The notes under the pieces were generated by a model, which saw only the letters and a list, made by a program, of their open reading frames with translations, had not been told where the DNA came from and did not search any database. Source: Hysterium pulicare CBS 123377 (lineage: Eukaryota > Ascomycota > Dothideomycetes > Hysteriales > Hysteriaceae). Taken from it: a DNA stretch of 64,000 bases. A program made the position numbers and the translations under genes. The DNA is taken from positions 1 to 64,000 of the forward strand of contig AJFK01000370.1 of NCBI GenBank assembly GCA_000467715.1, given 5' to 3'. Below are positions 46,885-58,583 of this stretch, in pieces (the first letter of the stretch is position 1; the number at the start of each line of letters is the position of its first letter).

Positions 46885-48051
46885 ATGGACAGCCACGAGA
46901 AATACATTCTTAAAGTAACCGCTGGCCCCACCTACAACCCCGCCACGCATAAAGATGTTCACGTCAACACGTCGGAGCCCATCACCATATCCTCCAAACA
47001 CCTAGACGCGCGCATCCACGTCCGCATCAAAGATTTCAGAGGTCTCTACTTCTTCTCTCCGCCCTCTCTTCGAGCCTTCGCACATTGCCTCTCCTAACTT
47101 TTAAACGTGAATAGGACTCCCCGAAGGCTCGCCCTCAACATCCCCCTACTTCTCCCACCCCAAGCATACCTATGACCGCTATTCTATCTCGTTCAGCTTC
47201 ACACCTAAACAAGCGTACCATGGCGACAAGCTAGTCTTTGGAAATGACTTCGAGCATCCAATTCGAGACCGCCTCCCGCCACTCTTCGACAAGGCGCTTG
47301 GGATTGTCAAATGGTGGATAGATCCAGGCTTGGACGGAGATGTCATGGCCGACAAACCCTACTTGTATGGTGCGCTACTGAGTTCAATAAATGTGCTGAG
47401 GATAGGGAGGAATGGAGCGTCGACAGCGAAAGAGCCGGCGAAGGATGACGAGGTGGAGGTAATCGAAGAAGGTGGAGATGGTGACGGAGAGGAGATACGA
47501 GATAAGCAGAGTATACCTGCGGTATCAGGATCGAGGCAGAAATTCTTCTTGAATGAGCAACATAGGAAGGAGTTTGAGTTTGAGGAAGGCAGGGAGTACA
47601 TGTGTGATTTCTTCAATCCGTATTTGGATTTCAATGGCAAGCCAGATCTCTCTTCGCTAAGCAGACACATGGCGGTATGGAGGAATTGCTGGCTGACATT
47701 TTGTACTAGAATTCGCTCTAAAACTAGGCTATGGTCTCCCGCCCATTTCGATCGTTTCCCACTGGGACGGCCAACCTCTACGGTACGTTCATTTTCTCAA
47801 TGCTTCCTGTTGTACCGCTCTTGGCCTGCTATGTCTCCTCCCAAGCGTCACTACCCAGGTCTAACTAACCAAGCACACATTCTCTTAGATACGTTTTAAA
47901 GGACAGATCAACCAATACCGAGCTCTTCGTTATCGTATTTCAACTCCTACCAACGAAAGCAGCGAAAGCGGAGGATGGGGTCAAAGACCCCGAGGAGCAG
48001 ATTAAGCAAGTTCATGGTGACGATAACGGTGGTGACGATGATGTCGATTAA
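46885..48051 (+). CDS. DUF1769 / UPF0590 family protein
   Basis: This encodes a 304-residue protein of the fungal DUF1769 family (PF08588), of unknown biochemical role. Exons are 46885-47041, 47115-47636, 47710-47782 and 47889-48051. All phases close. The third exon is reached through a GC-AG intron: the donor GCAAGC follows TTCAATG at 47636, and the acceptor is TACTAG at 47709. Conserved segments include RIHVRIKDFRGLPEGSPSTSPYF, DRYSISFSFTPKQAYHGDKLVFGNDF, RDRLPPLFDKALGIVKWWIDPGLDGD, YMCDFFNPYLDFN and FALKLGYGLPPISIVSHWDGQPLRYVLK. An acidic insertion lies around residue 170 and the tail is acidic. The first intron's GTCTCT donor is weak. Confidence 0.9.
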
Positions 48052-48862
48052 GCCTAAGGTCAGATGAGGCGTTACAAAGATGGAGCGGGCTTGTGGGGGA
48101 AATGGCTCTTTGGGGGATTTATGGATATCATGGCAACGGAATATCGAGGTTAGCATTAGATGAGTATATGGCATAATATGCAGAACGGTCTCTGCATTTA
48201 AAAGGTGGTATTCCTTCGCCACTAAGTACCTCCTTTCTGTTCCATCAAAACATCATTTAACCCAACGGTAATAGCCCAGATACGTCGCTAACCAATCCAG
48301 TACTCTTATGCCGCTATGCGTAGGCTCAATAACGGTAATAATAAGACGCACTCCCGCGAGTGTCATCATTCATTGTACTGCGAATCCCTTGGCTGTACAA
48401 GTCCAAAGTGTATCTATTCCGTGTGATACCTTCAGAATAAGCTTAAGGATGACAACTTACTTTAAGCCTTGTGGGCGGTCTAACTCAGCTCTACAGGCTG
48501 GTAGTAAAGCCGGTGGTCGATGCAGACCCTCCGAGACGACGGAATGTGAAACCCCCATGTGCAAGATTGAGTTAAGAACACATCATTCAAATGTCCGCTT
48601 GGCTTAAGCAAAAATAACAATTTTCACCTAGGCTACGGGAGTTAATACTATTATCACCCCTCATAAAAAGAACCCAATGCCATGCCTGGGCAAGCCAGCC
48701 TTACCTCTCTCCATATCAAGGACCACCCAATCTGCACACCTCCATACTACTTACCTATACAACGCCCGCACACGCACATGCACACGCACCCGCACTTCCA
48801 ACCTGTTCAACCTATTCTCATCACCTATCCCTCCTCGCCACCCCTCCTAACTTCAAGCCACT
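48052..48862. other. Intergenic, no gene seen; CA-rich stretch
   Basis: About 800 bp of 3' flanks for two convergent genes. A CA/CG-rich simple sequence occurs at about 48765-48800. The frame at 48308-48607 lacks motif support. Confidence 0.4.
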
Positions 48863-49309
48863 TTATCTCCTCAAAAAAGACCCGCCATTAGCATAATACC
48901 TCCTCCTACTTTCAAACTCCCTCCTCGCGGCCTCCTCGTCACTTGAATCAGTATCCCTGTCAAACCTACTACCATAGGGATCATAGTGTGTCCTCTCGCC
49001 CCACTGTCCACCACCTACGAAGCGGCCGCGATTTGGGTCGGGCTCGCGGGCGTCGTCGAAGATTGTCTGAATACCCTTTTGGTCAGAATCAACGGTCTGG
49101 GGGATGAGCGACATGGAGGATGATGGATGATGGATGAGGGATGGGGAATGATGATGTTAGAGGAAGGGGGAACTTACAGATGATCGGCTATACATTTCTC
49201 GATAGAACTCTGGGGACTGCATACCGCGGTAGTCACCACCCATGGAGCGCATCTGGCCGACGCTTCGGCAGGCGCGGCACAGGCAGTCGGGATCTCCCCA
49301 GTGTGGCAT
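48863..49309 (-). CDS. Small hydrophilic conserved-looking protein, 121 residues
   Basis: Two exons (49178-49309 and 48863-49096) are joined by an 81-bp intron with GTAAGT and CCCCAG, phase 0. The first exon begins MPHWGDPDCLCRACR, a short Cys-containing segment (CLCRAC) that could bind metal. The second is strongly charged with a GERTHYDPYGSRFDRD stretch and a Ser-Asp-Glu-Glu patch, ending in a basic helix (REFESRRRYY). No signal peptide or membrane span is present. I recognise no characterised family. The clean splice sites and non-random composition argue that it is a gene. Confidence 0.6.
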
Positions 49310-50780
49310 GCTGTTTATGAAAATTTAGGTTGCCTCTAAGAGCTAGGGCTAATATTTTATGAAGAAGTAAGTTGTAAAAGGATATCGTCGTGGAAAGATG
49401 CGGAACAGGAAGATGTTGTTGGTGAGTAGAGAAAGCTTCAGGGTCAGAAGCAGGGCTTTTGTTTTTTTGAAGCTCAAGAGGCGACGGTGAAGGCATGCTG
49501 GTGTTATGAGTACACCTTCATCGGTCGCCATGGAAAGGACAGATATCTGGCATGCCACGGAAGTCGATGAATGCGAGAGCATCGCTAATCTTGAAAGTAC
49601 CTGATACCAGATCTTGACCACGTAGAGGCGTAACATATGGCCATATATCTTCGTAGACTACGACACTGGTGTTTCAATACCTGTACTACACGGCTACCGG
49701 AACCCTCATTCCTGCTTCCTTCACGCCTTTCGAAAGCTCGAGGCTTTGTCGTTGGGAATTAACATCCTTCATGGACTTCGATAGGCAACCAAGGACCTCC
49801 ACCACTGTGCTCCAGCATGATAGCAATGACTGACAAGCCAAGACTCACCGAAGAGGGGGCGCGATGATCGTTTTTCCAGGTAACAAGCGCGGGGAGGGCC
49901 ATTGCCACATGGATCGATATGAGGGGAAACATCTGGCTTTGATCAGAGAGGCTTTCCACATCTCCACGAAGCAGTCTCGGACCATTGTGTGATGTCGATA
50001 TTACGGACAGCTAGGTGAATCTAGGTGTTCATAGGCGAGTGCTCGTATCCTTAGAGGTGCGTGCTGCTGCATTCCTTAGTGGTCTCGAACACGGCCTCAC
50101 GCGTCCTTAAAGCTGTAGTCTATGACAGAAATGTTGCTGTGCCCATGACCGCGACCTTGGAATACTGCAAGTAGTGGAACGTTCACTCACCTACTCTTTG
50201 CCGTATCTAAGTGTTTCGGTTTCGGAGGTTCCCTCGACACGGTCTCAAAGATTGCCTCTTGTAGCTGCCCTCGTCGTTCTTATACTATATGGGGTATACG
50301 GCAGGACTAGGGCTTCAAGCTTCCGGAGTTTCGGATGGATCCGTATGTACTTGTGCTCCAGGTTGCAGGGATGCAAACTTCTACGGCCATTGAGTTTCGA
50401 AAATCCCGAAAGCCAAAATGGGGAATTGTCGGAGTGACGGACAGGAAGAGATGCGATGATTGCAGGATCGATGTTGACCTAAAACCTGGTTTCTACTTAA
50501 TAACGAGATTCTCGTTCTGCAAATAGGTGCAACGAGAAAAAAGTCGTATTCCGTTTTAGGCGATAGTTCTGCGATATGATTGGCTGCAATCCAGAGTCGT
50601 ATACCCAAAAGGGTTCGCGAGCAGGATTTCGGGATGGCTGTGCTCGACCCGGTTTGTTTGCACAACTCCGCCAGCATCCTCACGCTTCTTGAACCCTTCA
50701 AAAGAGCTTGCGCCCTTCGGAGTCAACAATGTTTTCACTACCATTCATTCCCGTTTATCTTTTCCCTCCGCATTTCAATC
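49310..50780. other. Intergenic, no gene seen
   Basis: About 1.5 kb with only short overlapping frames (49349-49636 minus, 50381-50701 minus, 50174-50437 plus). None shows a motif or plausible splice structure. Confidence 0.4.
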
Positions 50781-52535
50781 ATGGAACCCGTCGAAACCAT
50801 AACCGCCGAAGAAGCAAGGCCTAGTCAATCCACATCTCAACGACCCGTCCAAGAAGAAGTCGCTGCAGCAAAAGAAACAGGTGAAGTCGTGCACGACTTT
50901 CGATTCTGGTCAGTCATAGCCTCCGTCTGCGCGACCACAGTCCTTGCCGCCCTCGAAGGAACAGTCGTCTCGACCGCCCTCCCCACAATCATCGAGCAAC
51001 TCGGTGGCGGCCCACAGTACCTCTGGGCCATCAACTCCTACTTCTTGACCAACGCGGTCGTGAACCCGCTCTATGGATCGGCTGCCAATGTCTTTGGGAG
51101 AAAGCACTGCCTTATCTTCGCCATTGCTGTTTTCATCCTGGGTAGCGGCATCTGTGGTGGTGCGAGGAACTTGACGATGTTGATTGCAGGGCGTGCTGTC
51201 CAAGGGATCGGTGGAGGTGGCCTTCTGATGCTTGGGACTTTGATCATTAGTGACGTTGTGCCTCTACGGCAGAGAGGAAGTTATATGGGTATCGTATTTA
51301 TCTGCGTTGCGGTTGGGAATGGCATTGGGCCTTTTGTTGGAGGTATCATTGTGCAATCAGCGTCTTGGAGATGGGTGAGTGGAAGGCACGATGGAGCGAC
51401 GATGCGATGAGTGGAGAGCTGTTTCTAACGGTGTGCGCAGGTCTTTTATCTTAACCTTCCCATTGCCGGTGTTGTCTTGATACTGGTAACCTGCTTTCTT
51501 CATGTCAAGTACAAAAAAGAGCCTTTAGGTCAGAAATTGAAACGAATCGATTATGGAGGCAACCTTATCTTGATCCCATCCACCATTGCCGTCCTCGTCG
51601 CTCTCACATACGCCGGTCCAATTCATCCATGGAACTCATGGCGGACCGTTCTCCCTCTCATCCTCGGCATCGTAGGCTTAGCCAGCTTTATGGTTTACGA
51701 AGCGTATATTCCCTCGGAACCCACGATGCCGTCTCGACTCTTCAAGAACCGCACTACTGTTGTAGCATTCATTCTATCCTTCCTCAACTCCCTTCTCACT
51801 TTCTGGACACTGTACTTCCTTCCCGTCTACTTCCAAGCTGTCCTCTCATCCACGCCTGCCCGCAGTGGTGTGCAACTTCTACCAACCGTCCTCATCCTCA
51901 TTCCATTCGCAGCCGTGAGCGGGAAGCTTCTGGAGATAACCGGCAGATACCGTCCTGTACATCACATCGGTCTGGCAATCATGATGATCGGGTTTGGACT
52001 CTTCACGCTCCTGCGGCCCTCATCCTCCACAGCAGCATGGGCTCTATTCCAAGCAGTTGAAGCAGCCGGCCAAGGTCTCATCGTCAGTTGTCTTCTTCCC
52101 GCAATCCAAGCCGGTCTTTCGCAAGACGATGTAGCGGCGGCAACGGGAACGTATGCCTTCGTCCGCAGTTTCGGCGTCATATGGGCCGTCACGGTACCCG
52201 GAGCGATATTCAATTCGAAGTTCGATAATCTTGCGAGGACGAGGATCACGGATGAAGGTGTACGCACCTTGCTATCTGGCGGCCAGGCTTATCAGCATGC
52301 GACGAAGAAATTTATTGGATCGATTCCAGATACGGTACGAGAACAGGTCCTGAGCTGTTATACGGATTCCCTGAAGTTGATATGGCAGGTTGCGCTTGGA
52401 ATTGCGGCGCTGGGCTTCTTACTTGTGATCGTCGAGAAGGAGCTACCGTTGCGTACGGAACTGAAGACGGAATTCGGCGTCAAGCAGAAAGAAATGGAAC
52501 GAGATCCAGAGTCTACTGCAGAGGAAAAGGCATAG
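50781..52535 (+). CDS. DHA2-family MFS drug efflux transporter (14 TM)
   Basis: This encodes a 562-residue H+-antiporter of the DHA2 family, like fungal toxin and azole efflux pumps. Two exons (50781-51374 and 51441-52535) are separated by a 66-bp intron (GTGAGT, TAAC branch, GCGCAG) in phase 0. Motifs: VLAALEGTVVSTALPTI (motif D1/antiporter start), YLWAINSYFLT, GSAANVFGRKHC (motif A), AGRAVQGIGGGGLLMLG, RGSYMGI and [28 protein letters not shown] (motif C). About fourteen hydrophobic spans are seen. The frame is open upstream to 50580, but the ATG at 50781 fits where related proteins begin. No biosynthetic cluster surrounds it. The substrate is unknown. Confidence 0.94.
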
Positions 52536-53240
52536 GCCAATGCCTCTTTATTTGTGTAATGAGGTCAAGGTCGAGATTCCTGGTTGGTTCACGAGGGCGC
52601 GCATTTGCCTCGGCGCTTGCTGCATGGATAGGTTAGCAATAATTTCGAAATCTCCTCTTCCTGTATATCAGCTTAGAATATTTGTAATTTGTACCTTGAC
52701 GAAAAGGCGGGTTGGGCCGCAGCGGAGATAAAACATGGTGATCAATTGAGATACGAACGCTCAAGAGCAGCGGCAGTGAGACCCGCCACTAATGTACAGA
52801 GAGGAAGATCGTTCGCAGCGGAGGGATTTTCAAAGCTGAACACCGCAAGAACGAGTCTTTTGGCGACTGGTAACCTACATGGTGGTGGTTGCGTACCTAG
52901 GTAGACTCGCGAGTGGAATGTCAGGGCTCCCAAACGGCGGGCAACTCCATTCCCGCAGCAGCGAAACTATCAACTTGATAGTGCAAAGCAAAGGACTAAG
53001 ATTGCGACGTTTGATCTGTTCGGCTGGGTATCGTATCAGTTTCTCTGTCATAATGCGGACTTCAGAGGAACATGCGGTGAGGTGAGGCAAATTGGCGTGT
53101 CGCGGCGTAGCGAAGCGCTCATCATTGCGACCGGCTTGTGCGATTGTTGGCAACAAGCAGCGAGATCCAACACGTAAAATCCAGATGCAGGGAAAGCGAT
53201 CGCAACTTTCTTCCTCGACCCATCGCACAAGGCGACGAAA
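52536..53240. other. Intergenic, no gene seen
   Basis: About 700 bp of 3' flank. Multiple short frames on both strands have no motif. Confidence 0.4.
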
Positions 53241-53639
53241 TCAACGAAGAAGGGTGGCCATCAAAAGACGCGGCAGTGGCAACTCTTCCTCAATCCCAAG
53301 CGCAAGGCATGAAATCAACGAAAAGATAAGCTCGCAAAAGCGGACCAGCAAAAATTGCCTGCAAATTTGTTAGTATGAAACATCAGAAGAAGGAAGAGGT
53401 TCCACTCACGCCGATGAAGCCCCCGAAGGAGATTCATACCAGCCCGCCTCCGCGCTGTGCAATGCAGGGTGAACTGATAGATCGACCGTATTCATGAGCA
53501 CGGTGATCCCAACAAGGTCTGACGCAACTGTTAGCAAGGGATGAGGTTGAAAGTTGGGGGTGGAGTTGGGTTTGAACTTACAAGTATGAAGAAGAAAAAG
53601 AGGAGGAAGGGCTTTGGGCGACGAAATATATAGGCGCAT
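53241..53639 (-). CDS. Small hydrophobic protein, three exons (hypothetical)
   Basis: Three exons (53582-53639, 53410-53527, 53241-53358) close in frame to 97 residues. Introns of 54 and 51 bp have GTAAGT/AACAG and GTGAGT/GCAG, the second with a perfect TACTAAC branch. The protein starts MRLYISSPKALPPLFLL. It continues ASDLVGITVLMNTVDLSVHP, then AEAGWYESPSGASSA, and ends hydrophobic (FCELIFSLISCLALG). It may be a small organelle or membrane protein, but I recognise no family. The splice signals are better than chance. The gene is divergent from the PfkB kinase with 188 bp between start codons. Confidence 0.42.
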
Positions 53640-53827
53640 AAGCGACGCGCACGGTCCTGCACTGAGTAATCACGTCACGTGTTTTGGCGAGTCGCGTTCT
53701 GCGGCCGTGCGCAATTACATGACTTCGATCTTTCACCCTTCCTCTTCCACCTTCCACTTGCTCACGATGGGTATTATACTTCTGTAGATTCAATTTTCAT
53801 TTCTTTCCCTCGACAAACAACAGTTGC

Positions 53828-55199
53828 ATGTCGGATTCGCCTCGCAGCAAAAGCGCGAAGCCTTCCTCCAGCGCCACCGCTTCATCTAATTCCCTACACT
53901 CCAATATGAATAACCTCCAGCCTTTAAACCGTATCATTACCGTTGGGGCATGCTACCTCGACAAAATCCTCACGTAAGCTTCACTTTGTCCGTCTCGCTA
54001 TTCAATATCGCGAACTCACCATCCAGGGTGAACCATTACCCCACTGAAGACGAGAAACTCAGAGCTTCCAGCCTAGTCCAACGCCGCGGCGGCAATTGTC
54101 CAAACTCATTAAAAGTACTGAAACAATTAATAACATTGCCAGACGGACGATATCAGACGAGTCGGCTGCATCTTGTAGCGATGCTTCCTTCACCATCCAC
54201 TAACTTTTGCGCGGAGTTGAATAGTGATCTCTCTGGGAACATCCTCTTGGGGTCAGTCAGTTCTATTCCCTCCGTTGTTAGCTTTAATGGTTGTATATTT
54301 CATCAAGAACACACGGAGCCGCCAACAAGCCACATCATCAAAAGTCAAACAACTGGAAGTAGGACGATAGTGAATTACAATGAGCTCCCGGAAATGACTT
54401 TCGAACAGTTTCAAGAGCGTGTTGACATGGTTACGAGAGGCTTGGACAATGCAAATGTATGGTATCATTTTGAGGTACGTAGAACCGTCCTTCGTCCTGT
54501 TCACACTCCCACGTTGATTCAACAAAGGGCCGGATACCGGACGTTACGTTAGAATGCATGCGTTGGTTGCGGCGAACCCATTCCGGCTCCAAATTTAGCG
54601 TTGAGGTGGAGAAACCCAGGAGAGACGGGCTGCAGCAGCTTGCGGCGGAGGCGGATGTCGTATTCTATTCGAGGAGTTGGGCTACGGTATGCATCGTTGG
54701 TTCCCAACGAGTTGTATCTCATCGAATCATTAATGATCTTTGTAGGGTCAAGGGTACCATAAACCGGAGGATTGTCTCATGCACCAAAAGAAGCTGACGA
54801 ACGAAAAGTGGGTGGCATTTACTCGATATTGACTCTCGACTAACTGCGTCGAAGTGCTTTACTCTGCTGTACCTGGGGAGAGGATGGCGCGACCGCCCTA
54901 CAGAAAACGAATCAAGGCGGCCACATATGGGAAGAAGTCAATGCTTGGACATCAGAGGCCTCCCCGGTCGTCGAGTATGCCTCAGTTCCCGTCTTTCTTG
55001 CAGAGAACCATCATTGATCAAGCACAGCACGATTGGAGCAGGCGATACCTTCATCGCAGGCATGCTCTTTGGTCTCGTATTCCGCGATGAACAGTGGGAT
55101 CTCAAGAAGAAACTCACGTTCGCAAACGAACTTGCAGGGAGAAAGATCACCCAGGAAGGATTCTCTGGATTAGCTACGTCGATGAGCTCTTACCTGTAA
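53828..55199 (+). CDS. PfkB-family sugar kinase (ketohexokinase-like)
   Basis: Six exons (53828-53973, 54027-54474, 54528-54686, 54746-54807, 54855-54974, 55028-55199) give 368 residues in one frame. Introns are 47-59 bp. PfkB marks: an N-terminal ITVGACYLDKIL strand, the segment RRGGNCPNSLKVL for sugar contact, FHFEGRIPDVTL-like ADP-fold sequence around the second junction, ALLCCTWGEDGATAL, and the anion-hole/catalytic motif DTIGAGDTF with Asp318 as general base. It phosphorylates a sugar or related alcohol with ATP; fungal ketohexokinase-like proteins share this layout. The last intron must use the CACAG acceptor at 55027; only this choice gives the canonical VVDTIGAGD. A serine-rich N-terminal extension of about 30 residues is unusual. 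Confidence 0.85.
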
Positions 55200-55280
55200 C
55201 GCCTGGATCCAGCATTGAACATCGGAGTTCGAGCCTTCATGCTCTAATCTATGCCGCTCATCAATCCATCACTATCTTTC

Positions 55281-56684
55281 TCAAAGACCTTCAATCTTGC
55301 TCTTCCATAACTCCTGCGTGTTCTTGTAAAATACCGCTTCCTTCTCCTCTGCGCTTAGGAAGTCTGCATCCGAGAGTCCGGTAATATTAGCGTCGACGTT
55401 CCAGAACCCGATTCCGTAGGGGTAGTCCTTGGGTTTGATTAGCTTTTTTGCCCATATATCTACAGCGATCTTGGGTATAGATGGATATAATGATGATTAT
55501 GATTATGGGGATATTGAGACGTACAGTTCCGAAAAGGAGTTGCGAGATGGGGATATCATATGCCAGAAGTCCCTTGATCTGGCGAGGATAGATGGGCCCC
55601 GCACTATCATACCAGAATCTAGAGCATGGTCAGCTGTTGTAACTCGCAGTGAAGACATTCTTGACGGTGAGTTACCTCGTAGCATATATCTTACGCGCTT
55701 CATCAGACGATTCAGGAAACCCGAGCAAGAACCTATCCGCGATACACGGAAATGCACCAGCACCGTGCGAGACGCGCCAGTGCAGTTTTGGGTAGTTGTG
55801 GATAACGCGTGATGCGGTAATGGAGGAGATAGCACGAGCGGTCTCGAAGTAGAATTCGCCAAGGCCAGATCTAAGAGGAGCTTGCTCCAAGTCAGCATCC
55901 ACATCTCTTTCTTTTGGTAGAGCTTTTCCGGAAGGCAATCATTAGAAAACTTACAAGGTTTCGAATCCACAAACTCCCCATTAACCTTGATAACCGGATC
56001 CGTGGGATGTATGAAGACGATTTCGCGTTCACTCTGCCTCCCTTGCAAATACTTCCAAAACTCCTCAAACGTATCGTCTCCCGGATACTTCCCCTCATGG
56101 TTCGTCAACACACCTACTCCCACAGCTCCCAGCTCCCCCAATGCATACTCCACCTCCCTAATACTCTCCTCCACATACGGCAAGCACGTCACACACAACC
56201 AGCTAAACCTCTCCGGATAAGTCCTCACCAGCGCCGCGACGAACTCATTGAGGATCCGGGCTAGCGCTTTCGTCTTCTCGATATCTCCACGGTAGAAATT
56301 CGCTTGGGGAGTTGAGACGCAGATGATACTTCGCTTGATTTGGTGAGAGGCCATGAATTGAAGGTGCGAGAGGACGTCCCAGGATGGTGTTGCACGGCCG
56401 GCAGCTAGTGGGTCGAGGGCGCGAAACCAGTCAGGGACGGGGTGAACGTGGGTGTCGATTCGGGTGGCGGCTGTCAAGTCTGGAAGAGAGGTTGAGGGGA
56501 GAGGGGTTTGGATGGTGGTGATAGATTGGAGGGCGTCTGTGAGGAATGGAAGACATTCGAGATTGATGTCATCTTTAAGACTTTAGTGCCAGGTGCTCTC
56601 AAAGGGATTGATCATATAGCCGTTGTGAATAGCACCTTTCTTAGCATTCTGTTTGATATGTGTTATGGTTGAGATATCGGCCAT
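55281..56684 (-). CDS. Amidohydrolase-2 family protein (decarboxylase-like)
   Basis: This encodes 370 residues in five exons (56636-56684, 55955-56572, 55676-55880, 55525-55618, 55281-55427) with phases closing. It belongs to PF04909, which includes 6-methylsalicylate and ACMSD-type decarboxylases and metal-dependent hydrolases. Metal ligands: DTHVHP (His58, His60), FIHPTDP, VSHGAG and a terminal GTDYPYG with the catalytic Asp. Also conserved are LTNHEGKYPGDDTFEEFW and LRSGLGEFYFETARAI. The first exon (MADISTITHIKQNAKK) is my proposal: the main frame has no ATG near its 5' end, and the 63-bp intron has a weak GTGCTA donor. It is divergent from the DUF1989 gene. Aromatic-acid metabolism is possible but unproven. 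Confidence 0.85.
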
Positions 56685-57277
56685 GTTATCGGACTTTGGG
56701 TTGTTAGGTTGAACGACTAGATGCTTGGTGGTATTGAAGTTGGGACGTCTTAATCAATGAATTGCGCTTTCAATTGGGTTTATACCTAGTACCTAGGTAA
56801 TCGATCGTCAATGGCAGCACGTGAAGTTGATGGGAAGAAAAGTAGTATTGAGTATCTTTTGGGGTCTAGCGGTGAATTGCGGGGTTCCCTTGTGTTCTGC
56901 TACCCGGTCTCGAGTTTAATTCTTCTTCTTGTGAGTGTCCATTGGCTGAACGAAGTGGGTGTCTAAATTTTGGAGTTCATTCACTCGGGCTGCTCTGAAG
57001 GATATCTTGTGAATGCGCACAGCACTTGAGGATATGGCATTGGCAGGAATGGTTATGCAAGTTTGCTAGAAGAGATAGTTCCATCAAACCGCATCATCGG
57101 CGCCTTGCCCGAAATAGTTAGGTTCATTGTCTAGCCAAATCGACGTCAACACCACCGAAGGTCATCACGTAATAGCACTTCTAATCATATCACAATGTCC
57201 ACGCATCTTCCATCCTCGATGTTGAAGGCTCTCCATTTCTTCTTCCCGTCGCCCAGCTGTCTCATTGTCCGCACACA
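56685..57277. other. Bidirectional promoter region: amidohydrolase / DUF1989
   Basis: About 590 bp between divergent start codons. No gene is seen in it. The frame at 57185-57394 minus is a shadow overlapping the next gene. Confidence 0.4.
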
Positions 57278-57955
57278 ATGCGCGTTCCCTCCACTGAATC
57301 CCGCTCCTCTACGGTGAAACCTCCGGGACGATGCACTACAGATTTCTCCGCCCAAGACGCGTCGGTGACAAGTTACACAGTCCCAGCAGCTCATGGATTT
57401 GCCTTTGAAGTAAAGAAAGGCTCTCGTTTCCGCGTCATTGACATCTATGGCGAACAGATCGTTGACTTCATGGCATGGCCACGCAATGAACCCTTCACTC
57501 TGACCGAGAAGATGTCAACCGCATATACTCGCTACCACCTCTCCGGCGTCCAACCGATGATAGGCGAATGCCTTTGGACGAATAAAGACAACCCTCTCCT
57601 CCGCGTTACAGCCGATACCGTCAAGGTCCACGATATGACCTTCATGTCATGCTTCCCCGAATTATACGAGAAGAAAGGGCTGAAGGGCCACAGGAGCTGT
57701 GCGCAGAATATTGCTGAAGCGATGAAACACTGGGGTATGAAGAGCTACTTGGATGTTGCAGAACCTTTCAACATATTCCAGAATACCCCCAATTATTCTT
57801 TGAAGAGGCTGGGTAGTAGCCGGCCTGGAGACTACATTGAATTCGAGGCTCTCGAGGACACGGTATGTGCGGTGAGTAGCTGTCCGTACGATCTTGATGG
57901 GGTCAATGGTGGCCATATCACAGACGTTGGGATTGCCATATTCGACAAGAAATGA
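57278..57955 (+). CDS. DUF1989 / urea carboxylase-associated-like protein
   Basis: This is a single-exon, 225-residue protein of the DUF1989 family (PF09347), which in bacteria accompanies urea carboxylase and is linked to guanidine and urea metabolism. Typical features are YTVPAAHGFAFEVKKGSRFRVIDIYGEQIVDFMAW, SGVQPMIGECLWTNKDNPLLRV, DTVKVHDMTFMSCFPELYE, GHRSCAQNIAEAM, PFNIFQNTPNYSL, and a conserved Cys near DTVCAVSSCPYD. The length is normal. In fungi the family stands alone without urea carboxylase neighbours, as here, so its partner is unknown. Adjacency to the divergent amidohydrolase might indicate shared nitrogen-compound metabolism (inference). Confidence 0.92.
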   Translation: MRVPSTESRSSTVKPPGRCTTDFSAQDASVTSYTVPAAHGFAFEVKKGSRFRVIDIYGEQIVDFMAWPRNEPFTLTEKMSTAYTRYHLSGVQPMIGECLWTNKDNPLLRVTADTVKVHDMTFMSCFPELYEKKGLKGHRSCAQNIAEAMKHWGMKSYLDVAEPFNIFQNTPNYSLKRLGSSRPGDYIEFEALEDTVCAVSSCPYDLDGVNGGHITDVGIAIFDKK

Positions 57956-58583
57956 ACTCGACATGGTGGCTTGGACTACCCGTTTCCCCTCCCGCCAACC
58001 GCATCGATGAAAGCTAAGAGGATCCCGAATGTCTGAGACAACCAAATGTCTGAGACATACAACACCTTCACACAAACGTCGGGCTAGACATCAAACGTAT
58101 TTATTCTATCTTGCCAGGTCTTGCTTTATGTCTTGTAAGGGCCTATATAGGTAGCAGACTTCACTAAGCCGATTCAATCGACTTGTGGGTTACCTCTATA
58201 AGCTACCAGCTATACTCTCAGCTCTCTGCTGTTCAATCTTTTCAAAGAGTGATTACGCTTCAACTGCGGTTTTCTGACTTACCGGTTTGGTCTCTTTCGT
58301 GTTGTTGATTTACAATGTTCAATCCAGATGGCTAATACCGTAATCCCTCATCTACAAAAGCGAACGTTAACTATCATTTTGAAAATTTACAATGCTCACA
58401 ATATACATCGACTTTTGTCTAGTCACAATGAGCGTCCTATACCGAGATTGACAATGTTCCCATCACCTATATAACGGAGTGTTACATGGTCGATAACAAT
58501 TTCCTTGATTTCAACCCATTCTCCTTTATAACACCGACAACTCTCAACATCATACATATCAAAACTTCCAGAACATCTTCGCC
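57956..58583. other. Intergenic with recurring ACAATG boxes
   Basis: No gene is seen. Three similar boxes (TTTACAATGTTC at 58309, ATTTACAATGCT at 58385, TTGACAATGTTC at 58447) are spaced by about 76 and 63 bp upstream of the RING gene. They resemble the ACAATGTAG boxes in the repeat downstream of that gene. Confidence 0.4.

Noticed and set aside
54975-55003. A 29-bp intron at the end of the PfkB gene
   Set aside because: It keeps frame but is too short to splice. The acceptor at 55027 gives a 53-bp intron and restores the canonical VVDTIGAGD motif, so the gene is intact.
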